A DNA stretch of 64,000 nucleotides from Molanna angustata (taxonomy: Eukaryota; Arthropoda; Insecta; Trichoptera; Molannidae). Positions within the stretch are counted from its first letter, which is position 1, and each line of letters opens with the position of its first letter. A program made the translations under genes and the position numbers. The DNA lies in NCBI GenBank assembly GCA_963576475.1, contig OY754982.1:11558546-11622545 (forward strand), in the 5' to 3' direction. Of this stretch, positions 56,801-64,000 are shown in pieces. Below the pieces are notes generated by a model that saw nothing but the letters and a program-made list of their open reading frames with translations, searched no databases and had not been told where the DNA came from.

Positions 56801-57019
56801 ATCGATATGGTCATGATTGGCCCTGAAAAGGGCCTTTTGGGTGGACTGGTAGAGTGGCTGTCCGGTAGTGAAAGGGTTCGCCGACAATTGTCGTTTCCAG
56901 GGAGTGCCCGATTGCTTTTTCCTTTTTTTTTCATTGTCGTTATCTTTGGTTTTTCCTTATCGGTCTTTTTAGCAATCTTCGTGGAGGCCCCTTTCTTACT
57001 CCCCAGTGAGGTTTTCCTA
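53871..57019 (-). mobile_element. Non-LTR retrotransposon inserted in the array, 10-bp target duplication
   Basis: The element occupies about 53881-57009 on the minus strand. TTTTCCTAGT lies on both sides (53871-53880 and 57010-57019), a 10-bp target duplication within the array unit. The 3' end is a short AAGTAAGTAAGT tail directly after the stop-proximal CCGGACTCGAT. The 5' end lies in an open reading frame, so the copy is mildly 5' truncated and upstream gag-like sequence, if any, is absent. One long gene fills it. Confidence 0.92.
53905..56934 (-). CDS. APE-type endonuclease / reverse transcriptase of a non-LTR retrotransposon
   Basis: The protein would nick target DNA and reverse-transcribe its own RNA there. 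The frame is 1,009 aa with no interruption. Residues 41-250 are the endonuclease: SINIEGLS (N46), QETH (73-76), GDFNCHSTAWGY (164-175) and TQHRPI (241-246, where most relatives of this fold have S-D-H). RT follows from about 430 to 730: FRPVSLLCHLSKVFERL (517-533), FIDLTAAYDTVNH (583-595, catalytic Asp), GLPQGSVLAPLLFNIYTND (641-659) and YADD (671-674). The C-terminus has CDCG..Q..DHLLSCP (965-981) and ends WSGKI. The frame stays open upstream of the annotated Met to the 5' junction, so the true start is unknown and the protein is N-terminally cut. Relatives are at 13460, 36946 and 60536. The family is Jockey-like; the clade is uncertain. Confidence 0.93.
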   Translation of the reverse strand: MKKKGKSNRALPGNDNCRRTLSLPDSHSTSPPKRPFSGPIMTISINIEGLSDDKETILSDLCKRNRCDILMIQETHRSNTAARPKIKGMNLILERPHEKYGSAIFIKPGLTIQSVAYTDVENIEILTVTFANCTLTSIYKPPNSKFIFTEPTNFKNHHARIIIGDFNCHSTAWGYKQTDENGIELEKWAESERLQLVHHPKLPASFNSARWRKGYNPDNIFVSEKIISQCSKQVEDPIPRTQHRPITCTIVPMIRPTITPLRRQFNFKKANWNNFSAELDNLVQNLEPKPEMYESFVELVQRVSRKHIPRGCRTEYLPGLSDDTKSLLEKYKALFNDNPFSEMTLQTGEELLQSISQSRREKWNNLIENLDMKQNSRRAWKVIKNISNDPAVQTPNPYIVTPNQIAHQLLLNGKTKQKTSTEKIIRNIESENNSLESPFSDSELKDAVACLKTNKAAGLDDIRVEQVKHFGNKTLVWILNLMNNCVTSLKIPKMWRKARITALLKPGKEPNEPKNFRPVSLLCHLSKVFERLILNRVGHNLDPHLINEQAGFRPGKSCTGQILNLTQHIEDGFEEGKITGVAFIDLTAAYDTVNHRKLLHKVYGISRDFKLTSVIGTLLSNRRFYVTLQGKDSRWRMQKNGLPQGSVLAPLLFNIYTNDQPRPNRTRQFIYADDTAVAAQGKSFHEVEDRLTSTLTELGEYYDANHLKPNPKKTQLCAFHLKNREAGRGLRVNWRNEELENCHAPKYLGVTLDRSLTYKQHCLNTKQKVSARNNILRKLVGSTWGACPELLRTSALGLCLSAAEYACPVWFGSAHANQVDVAVNEMARIISGCLRPTAKNKLYPIIGIAPPNIRRRVAADAERHKQIHDPRHPLYEHKAPNPRLKSRNSFLKSTADLQTSQKQRREELWMDDPISAWMDTSEKANMAHCLPFPIWKTLNRLRVGVSGCKSNLHRWGFSTEDDTFCDCGAVQDDDHLLSCPELNEGCHMDDLIKLTDRAISAATHWSGKI

Positions 57020-57148
57020 GTGAGGTTGAATACATTTGTTTTGTATAGATATATACCTATATAATATGTACATACTGTTGATATCTATTATTGTTGTAAA
57101 ATGTTAGACTAAGTAAACTCTGTATTTATGTCGCTCACAAAAATGTGA
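57010..57148 (+). repeat. 161-bp array, partial unit between two insertions
   Basis: TTTTCCTAGTGAGGTTGAAT runs to GTCGCTCACAAAAATGTGA, where copia-like sequence begins. It is the right-hand remainder of the unit split by the LINE. Confidence 0.93.
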
Positions 57149-59046
57149 AGCTTGATTGTAAAAGTCGTAAGATGATGTTAGTTGGATATGATAATACAAA
57201 CTATAAAATGTATGATTCAACTACAAAAAGAATTTCAATATCAAGAAATGTTATTTTCAATGAACAGAAAAGTCCAGAATTCAAACGAAACGAAGCACAA
57301 ATTTTCATATGCGATGATGATGAACAAAATGATGAAGTAGTAATAGACAACACCGAGATGAATACAAATGATGAGAATTTAGGAAGTGATGACAGCACTT
57401 ATACTGCCATTGACGAAAGTGATGAGAACTACGAGCCTTCACAAGAAATCGATCTAAATAACATAGATCGCTTAAATGTTACTTTGCGACCACGAAGGAA
57501 TAAATTTTTTGAGGCAAATTTAATGGAGTTGGATGCACCTGTAACTTACGAGGAAGCAATTAATAGAAAGGAATCTGAATCATGGTTAGAGGCCATAAAT
57601 GAAGAATTAGAAGCTCATCGTACCAATAACACCTGGAGTTTTGTGGATAATGAAAATCAGAGAACCATAACGTCCAAATGGGTTTTCAATATTAAAAGAA
57701 ACCAAGATAATCAAGTAGAAAGGTATAAAGCTCGTCTTTGTGCCCGTGGTTTCACACAAATTAAAGGAATAGATTACAATGAAATTTTTTCACCAACTAC
57801 AAGATATGAGTGAATTAGAATATTGCTATCTATGTCTGCTGAATATAATTGGAATATAAGGCAATTAGATGTCAAGACGGCCTTCTTATATGGAGAATTA
57901 GAAGAGGATATTTTTATGGAAATTCCTGATGGAGTGAAAGCACCGAAAAATAAAATATGTAAATTAAAAAAATCCCTCTACGGCCTAAAACAAGCATCTC
58001 GTTGTTGGAATCATAAATTTACAAGTTTTTTATTGAAATTTGGTTTTGTTCAGTCACAAGCAGACAATTGTGTATTTGTAGGTTACTTCAATGGTATAAA
58101 AGCTTTGTTAATTTTATATGTAGATGATGCTTTAATTATATCTCAATCAAATGCAATATAAGATCAAATTGTAAGCTACCTAAAACAAGGATTTAATATC
58201 AAAGAGTTAACTTTAAATCGATTTGTTGGTTTAGAAATTTTAAAAACTGATAATTTTGTTTGTATCAGTCAAAGACAATATATTGAACAGTTAATAAATA
58301 AATTCAATATGAGTACTGCACATCCTTGTAATACACCTGTTGATGTAAATGTTCAGTTAACTAAAAATGTTGATAATGAGCAGATTAATTTTCCTTATAG
58401 GGAAGCCATAGGGTCATTATTGTTCTTATCTACAGCAACTAGGCCAGATATTTCATATGGTGTAAATGTGTTAAGTAGATACATTAATAACCCAAGTGTA
58501 CATCATGTTAATCAGCTTAAGAGAATAATTAGATATCTTCTTAAAACTAAAAATTTATGTATAAAGTATCAAGGTCAAGAAAGCTTAATTGGATATTCAG
58601 ATTCAGATTTTGCTGGGGACTTAGATACAAGAAAATCAACCACTCGCTATATTTTTATGTTTAACGGTGGACCTATATCTTGGTCTAGTCAAAAACAACC
58701 TTGTATTGCCTTATCAACAACTGAAGCTGAATTTATGGCTGGTTGTGAAGCTGCTAAGAATATTTTATGGTTAAGACAGTTTTTTAAAGAAATTAATATC
58801 AATCAAAATTGCACAACTCTGTGTATTGATAATCAGAGTGCTATCAAATTAATAAATAATCCTGTTTATCATAAAAAGACAAAACACATTGATGTTAAAT
58901 TCAATTTTATTAGAGAAAATGTTAAAGATAAATTAATTGATATTAAGTATGTGCAAAGTTCAGATCAACTGGCTGATATTTTAACTAAAGCTCTACCTAC
59001 TGTTAAATTCAAATGTATAAGAGATGAAATATTGTCTGTTATGTAA
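57145..59046 (+). pseudogene. Copia-type pol: integrase tail, RT and RNase H, two in-frame stops
   Basis: A single reading frame, broken only by TGA at 57811-57813 and TAA at 58159-58161. No frameshift is seen. The start carries GYDNTNYKMYD and ISRNVIFNE, typical of the integrase C-terminus. An acidic spacer follows, then the RT start at 57544 (TYEEAINRKE). RT landmarks are LDVKTAFLYGELEEDIFME (57865), LYGLKQASRCW (57975) and LYVDDALI (58114; catalytic YVDD). RNase H has YSDSDFAGD (58594), STTEAEFMA (58713) and DNQSAIKL (58830), and it ends with DILTKALP (58975). The element is not functional as it stands. Described only; no repaired sequence is given. Confidence 0.93.
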
Positions 59047-59290
59047 GTTGTTTGTTATTATCAAAAATTTAAAAAAAAAAAACAGGCAAATATAAAAGTT
59101 TTTCTTTTGTATAAAATTTAGTGGGAGTATTGGATTAAATTATATATCTGAGTATAACACCAGATGGCGCTACTGTTGTATGCGATCTGTCATGTAGTTT
59201 TACTGTGCATTGTCTACGTGTTTTTTTTCGTTTAAATAAAACTTTTTGTTCAGTTTAAACTCAAGAAGTCTTGTTTATTATCTCGATTAA
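57149..59290 (+). mobile_element. Ty1/copia-like element, 5' truncated
   Basis: The segment begins abruptly inside pol (end of integrase) and runs through RT and RNase H to a purine tract AAAATTTAGTGGGAG (59113-59127). A sequence starting TATTGGATTAAATTATATAT follows and is probably the 3' LTR, with AATAAAAC at 59236. No 5' LTR, gag, protease or integrase core is present. The array resumes at about 59288 at a different phase. I cannot find a target duplication. Confidence 0.8.
59128..59280 (+). repeat. Probable copia 3' LTR (or part of it)
   Basis: Starts TATTGGATTAAATTATATAT directly after the purine tract and contains ACACCAGATGGCGCTACTGT and TTTAAATAAAACTTTTTGTT. Its end near ATTATCTCGATTAA is uncertain because no second LTR is available for comparison. 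Confidence 0.55.
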
Positions 59291-60268
59291 TATATACCTA
59301 TATAATATGTACATACTGTTGATATCTATTATTGTTGTAAAATGTTAGACTAAGTAAACTCTGTATTTATGTCGCTCACAAAAATGTGATTATATTTAAC
59401 CTCGATACAGGTTTTTTCCTAGTGAGGCTGAATACATTTGTTTTGTATAGATATATACCTATATAATATGTATGTACATACTGTTGATATCTATTATTGT
59501 TGTAAAATGTTAGACTAAGTAAACTCTGTATTTATGTCGCTCACAAAAATGTGATTATATTTAACCTCGATACAGGTTTTTTCCTAGTGAGGTTGAATAC
59601 ATTTGCTTTGTATAGATATATACCTATATAATATGTACATACTGTTGATATCTATTATTGTTGTAAAATGTTAGACTAAGTAAACTCTGTATTTATGTCG
59701 CTCACAAAAATGTGATTATATTTAACCTCGATACAGGTTTTTTCCTAGTGAGGCTGAATACATTTGTTTTGTATAGATATATACCTATATAATATGTACA
59801 TACTGTTGATATCTATTTTTGTTGTAAAATGTTAGACTAAGTAAACTCTGTATTTATGTCGCTCACAAAAATGTGATTATATTTAACCTCGATACAGGTT
59901 TTTTTCCTAGTGAGGTTGAATACATTTGTTTTGTATAGATATATACCTATATAATATGTACATACTGTTGATATCTATTATTGTTGTAAAATGTTAGACT
60001 AAGTAAACTCTGTATTTATGTCGCTCACAAAAATGTGATTATATTTAACCTCGATACAGGTTTTTTCCTAGTGAGGTTGAATACATTTGTTTTGTATAGA
60101 TATATACCTATATAATATGTACATACTGTTGATATCTATTATTGTTGTAAAATGTTAGACTAAGTAAACTCTGTATTTATGTCGCTCACTTTTCCTAGTG
60201 AGGTTGAATACATTTGTGTTTTAAGTTTTTAAAATTTTATTTGTGAGATGAAATAAATAAATAAATAA
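59288..60268 (+). repeat. 161-bp tandem array, block 2, ending in LINE 3' tail
   Basis: Landmarks GATTATATTTAACCTCGATA occur at 59388, 59553, 59714, 59875 and 60037 (spacing 161-165). The last unit has lost its middle (GTCGCTCACTTTTCCTAGTG at 60181-60200) and continues GAATACATTTGTGTTTTAAG then GAAATAAATAAATAAATAAT. That A-rich tail is a normal LINE 3' terminus. The whole array is therefore an expanded LINE 3' UTR, not an independent satellite. Confidence 0.92.
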
Positions 60269-60527
60269 TTTTGGGTGACAATTGAAAAAAGTTCAGTACA
60301 AGTTTGAAGATCAACGCGTGTGGATGTTCATGTTTCAACCAGTGCACAAAAGAGAAACAATTATAGTGGACCAGCAAATTAAGAGAAGCATCGGTGAGAT
60401 CGTTTTTATTATACAGTCCACTACCCAACAACATAAATTCCTATCACCTACAGAACTATGATGTTTTCTACAGAACTCAATAAGAAGGCATAATTGGTGA
60501 ACGTTGCGCAAGCGCATAAAGTGATCA
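60269..60527. other. Spacer or unknown repeat split by a LINE
   Basis: ATAAGAAGGCATAATTGGTG then AACGTTGCGC (60480-60509) resembles ATAAGAAGTCATAATTGGAG at 62729. The sequence therefore belongs to a dispersed element that continues after the LINE at 61482. Confidence 0.45.
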
Positions 60528-61481
60528 CATTTGAAACCGAACCCGAGCAAAACACAGATATGCGCATTCCATCTGAAGAATAGAGAAGCGCACAGAAAAC
60601 TGAAAATTGTATGGGAAGGTATAGAGCTGGAACACTGCCATAACCCAAAATACTTGGGAATAGTACTCGATAGAACCCTAACTTTTAAGGAACACTGCCA
60701 AAGCACTAAAAGCAAGGTGTGCACGAGGAACAACATCCTGCGAAAGCTCACTGGAACTAGCTGGGGAGCCCAACCCAACATCTGCACTCGCCATTTGCTA
60801 TTCTGCCGCAGAATATGCAGCGCCAGTGTGGTGTCGATCCTCACATTCCAAAAACGTTGATGTGGCCCTTAATGAGACTGGGCGCCTAATCACAGGATGT
60901 TTTAGACCTACTCCCCTTGAAAAGGTCCATCTCTTGGCTGGAATTGCACCACCAAATACATGAAGAACTGTCGCAGCCGAGGAAGAGAGGCGAAAACAAA
61001 AAAGCGATCCCAGACACCCCCTGTATGGGCACGACCCCCCAATATCGAGGCTCAGATCAAGACGCAGTTTCTTATCAAAAACAAATGAATTGCACACCAC
61101 CCCGCATGAAAGAAGAATCGAGTTGTGGCGGGAACAGGTTGGGGAGAACGAATGGTTAAAACCAAGCGAGACCCTCCCAACCGGACACCAACTCCCATAC
61201 GGGACTTGGAAAGCCCTGAACAGACTCAGAACGGGTGTGAGTAGATGTAGGGTCAACAAGCAGAGATGGGAACTGCTGATTGATGAGCAGGATGTGACGT
61301 GCGAATGTGGAGAAGAGCAAAACGCGGCGCATCTGCTGATGTGCCCACTCATGGGGGAGCCTTGCAATGAGGCGGACCTCCTGGGTGCAAACGAAAAGGC
61401 TGTGACGGCCGCTAAATATTGGAGAGGGCGCATATAGGGTCTAGACACGGAAATGAATGAATGAATTTGGAATCATTTGAA
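60528..61481 (+). pseudogene. 5'-truncated EN/RT LINE, 8-bp target duplication
   Basis: The insert is 60536-61473, flanked by CATTTGAA (60528-60535 and 61474-61481). The plus strand begins mid-RT: KPNPSKTQICAFHLKNREAH, HNPKYLGIVLDRTLTFKEHC, a frameshift near 60779, SAAEYAAPVW, a stop near 60960, then HERRIELWREQVGENEW. The intact C-terminus follows: WKALNRLRTGVSRCRVNKQR, then CECGEEQNAAHLLMCP, ending YWRGRI and a stop at 61437. The tail contains GAATGAATGAAT. It is related to the 1,009-aa protein at 53905 but clearly diverged from it. Confidence 0.9.
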
Positions 61482-62627
61482 CGAAGTGTTTGGGAGGGCT
61501 GAGCCCGAGAGCCCTTTAGGAAGAGCCGCCACTGGTTGAAAGCAAATTAAATATTAAGCCTATTGTTTTCAATGATAATTTCAATGATAAACCCGCCGAT
61601 GATAGGTCGTAAGACCTGTAGGTGCCTTGAGTTCCTGGTTCATCTATAATATCCCAACTTAGTCTCTATTGAGATTTTAAAAGTTTGTCAGCAAAAAGAA
61701 CATTAATTTTTGTTTTATTTTAACAAGTAATAATTATAAACTTCTACAATCTCTAGGTAGGCTGCCGCTATCTCGATCGCTAAAATGAAAGTTTCCAAAG
61801 AATTGTTTTTCGAGGCTTAAGAATAAGAAGAAGTATAGAAACAAGAGTAGTGAAAAGTTCTACATGTAAAGAAATAACAACAGCCATTAAACTGATTCCT
61901 TAACTAATGGTGATCCGAAATAGGCCATTTTGGTGTGACTACTTTTCAAACAAATTCTTTAATGGAAATATAGAAACAATTGTGTTTAGTTCAGTACTTG
62001 TAGATGATAATGGAACAACCAAAACTCTTTTATTATTGATGTTACGGAGAACATAAGTTGAACAAAGATACTTTGTTTAAAATATGGTGGATGGATCGGT
62101 AAGGTTTTTTCGTTATTTCATAGATGGTGGTTGAGCAAGAATGAATATTGTCATATTTTATATTTATAATATAACAAGCAAGTCGGCTATATAATCGGGA
62201 ATGGACGGTCATTATTTTGTGATTTATTTTGAAATCCAAACATACACAGAGGGCAGATCTATGGAGTTTTGACTTTTGTTTTTCTGCTAAAAACGTCACA
62301 TTAAGTTTCGTCGGCCGATTATGCGGGTTAGATTTTGCGGCTCACAAATTATCGCGTATTTTTGGTGTTGTGTGCTGTTTGTGAGCAGATCCTTCTCTGT
62401 CACTCTATTGATGATCCTACTCCCCTTCCCGTGAGCAAGATATTTGAACGTCGGACCTGTTCCTGTGAAGATATAAAAATACGTCTCAAGTAAGTGACTG
62501 TCTATATTAACAGGTGGAATAACAGATCTCGTTTTATACTAGACTTGCTCACAATAATAATTCTGGTTTGGAGTAATTCAGCCCCAAACCCCCGGACAAC
62601 GGGGTTTTTACACGCCTGCTCGTCCAG
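61482..62627. other. Mostly unassigned; one tail repeat
   Basis: At 61605-61690, CGTAAGACCTGTAGGTGCCT, TGAGTTCCTGGTTCATCTAT and CTCTATTGAGATTTTAAAAG is another copy of the TTCCTGGTTCTC tail block. The region 61700-62627 has no recognised gene. TCGGCCGATTATGCGGGTTA and CCCCGGACAACGGGGTTTTT (a small CCCCG/CGGGG hairpin at 62596-62609) are GC-richer points of unknown meaning. Confidence 0.45.
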
Positions 62628-62880
62628 ATGGCGACAGTAAAAATTTGTTATTTTCAAACGAATTGTATCCCATTATTGAAATATATAGAACTTTCAAAAA
62701 TTGGATTGATAAGGGAACGTAATAAGAAGTCATAATTGGAGAGCGTTGTGGAGGCTCATAAATTAATCACCTAAACAAGCCGACTAGGTGTCTTGAGTTC
62801 CTGTTTCTTCTAAAATATTCCAACTTCATCTTTATTGAGATGTTAAAAAGTTTGTCAATAAAAATAAATCAAATGGTTTA
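62628..62880 (+). repeat. Dispersed repeat, copy 2, with TTCCTG tail
   Basis: ATGGCGACAGTAAAAATTTG, TTATTTTCAAACGAATTGTA and GGATTGATAAGGGAAC match 52193-52284. It then runs into ATAAGAAGTCATAATTGGAG and TAGGTGTCTTGAGTTCCTGT, TCATCTTTATTGAGATGTTA and AAAAAGTTTGTCAATAAAAA. This links the head block, the ATAAGAAG block and the TTCCTG tail as parts of one retroposon of about 250 bp in this copy. Confidence 0.65.
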
Positions 62881-63289
62881 ACACTATGCCACGCCAATCG
62901 ACAAAAGTATGTACCTATACGTCTTCAATCAGGACATGTTTAAATAATTTGAAACTAAACCTTTCATTGAGTTGAGTCCCTATATAGTATTCTATGTCGT
63001 CGTATATGGTTATGTTAGCAGAGAGTAATTATTCATTTTACATAATATATGTATGTGTATACATGTCGAGTGTCAGTGTATCCAGTTTTCACATTTGAAT
63101 TTCAAATTGTCGCATTATAAATTGGTAATCCATTCTATCGATACTATCATTTGACAGTGACGTTTGTGAACGATGTTGACAATATCAAACCACGTATGTT
63201 TCAACTCTCATATACATAGAGCTGTGCTGGGTTTACCCATGTATTGACTTTTATCAATTTACATATCGTTATTGCAACAGAATAACATA
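62881..63289. other. Spacer
   Basis: AT-rich; nothing recognised. Confidence 0.4.
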
Positions 63290-63760
63290 ATAACAATAAA
63301 AGGGGATTTCATATAGCGCCATTTAATGATTCATGATCAATCCAAGGGCGCTGATAGCTTAGTTATGTGCTGCTCTACGAAACAAAGCCGTTTTTAGTCC
63401 TTTAGTGAAAGTTCTCTTGCTTTGAGCACTGCGGACATTAGTCCTTTGTGAGTGCATTCCACCAAAGCATCGGTCATAGTAAACCGCTTTAGTGACTCTG
63501 TTCAACTCCTTTAAAAAGTTATTGATACTATTGATCCAGACGACCTTTTTTCTTTGACATAGCTCTTGAATGTACCAATCGTGGTGATAGATTGTTTAAA
63601 GCAGGACCTAAACACAGTTAAAAAAAATGTTATCAAATCACTCTGGTAACCAATGTAATTCGTTTAGTAGTGGAGTTATGTGACATCGTTTTTCCGCACC
63701 AAAAATAAGCCTTGCCGCTGCATTTAACACCATCTGTGATCAATCGAGTTGAAGCTTCGC
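63290..63760 (-). pseudogene. L2-like LINE C-terminal relic with 3' tail
   Basis: The minus strand at about 63735-63635 encodes LNAAARLIFGAEKRCHITPL then LNELHWLP and a stop. Further on, 63495-63360 gives RCFGGMHSQRTNVRSAQSKR, TFTKGLKTALFRRAAHN and a stop. The 3' end contains GCGCCCTTGG and TAAATGGCGCTATATGAAAT near 63352-63300. NAAARLI.G..KR.HITPLL.ELHWLP is an established L2-type signature. Frame breaks show it is dead. It resembles the relic at 3789-4145. Confidence 0.8.
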
Positions 63761-64000
63761 AAATCCAGCATATTATATACTAGAAGTAGTAACATTTATT
63801 TAGATGTAAAAACACACATAAAAATTAATACAACATCTAATTTAATCAACAAATAAAACTTTTTGAAACAAATAATTAAAGTAAGTTAAAAACATCATGT
63901 AAAACTATGGAGAACACGAATAATTTTTAATTGTGTATTCAGCACCTAGCCTACGAAAAGTGACTAATATACATTTTGAGACCTTTATGGAATAAAAACT
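63761..64000. other. Window end, AT-rich
   Basis: No feature recognised. Confidence 0.4.

Noticed and set aside
62042..62299. 85-codon minus-strand ORF
   Set aside because: No recognisable domain or splice context; composition is typical of chance frames.

Overview
This window looks like AT-rich intergenic DNA of an insect, most likely a moth or butterfly (Lepidoptera). The grounds are the base composition, the recurring short GTAGGTACCTAC-like tracts, tRNA-derived SINEs, and the abundant 3' tails of the form GGTTGGTTGGAAGAAATT..GGCAATAA. The order is inferred from pattern familiarity, not from a marker gene. I see no host protein-coding gene, rRNA, functional tRNA or CRISPR array. Nearly everything identifiable is transposable-element sequence, much of it nested.

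Region by region. 1-10 kb holds a 38-bp tandem repeat, a 654-bp palindromic element with TTAA target duplication, a TG microsatellite, an L2/CR1-like LINE relic, a GGGGGGCAAG-ended MITE, and a 1.08-kb PIF/Harbinger relic (TAA duplication) that landed in an older hairpin element. 10-14 kb holds a dead LINE in minus orientation, split by a complete Tc1-like transposon (TA duplication, 29-bp inverted ends). That transposon's 344-aa DD34E transposase is open once one canonical GT-AG intron is removed. The same LINE carries a 169-bp TA microsatellite inside its reverse transcriptase. 14-24 kb is mostly unassigned, with a second TTAA palindrome, a pogo/Tigger-like relic and a second GGGGGGCAAG MITE. 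24-50 kb is a graveyard of 5'-truncated LINE 3' ends from several families, four kinds of tRNA-derived SINE head, a hAT MITE with an 8-bp duplication, and a nine-unit 61-bp minisatellite.

50-64 kb is the most structured part. Two inverted LTR-like arms with TATA boxes face each other at about 51.7-52.2 kb. A LINE C-terminus follows, and its 3' UTR has expanded into a 161-bp tandem array ending in an (AAATA)n tail near 60.27 kb. That array was invaded by a non-LTR retrotransposon with an uninterrupted 1,009-codon endonuclease/reverse transcriptase frame (10-bp duplication). It also contains a 5'-truncated Ty1/copia pol segment with a 3' LTR-like end and two in-frame stops. A related, 5'-truncated LINE with an 8-bp duplication and an L2-like relic close the window.

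How the parts relate: the autonomous Tc1-like and EN/RT elements are the only pieces that could still encode working enzymes. The MITEs, SINEs and relics would have depended on enzymes from related autonomous elements. At least one SINE family shares its 3' tail with a LINE tail in the same window, consistent with parasitism of that LINE's reverse transcriptase.
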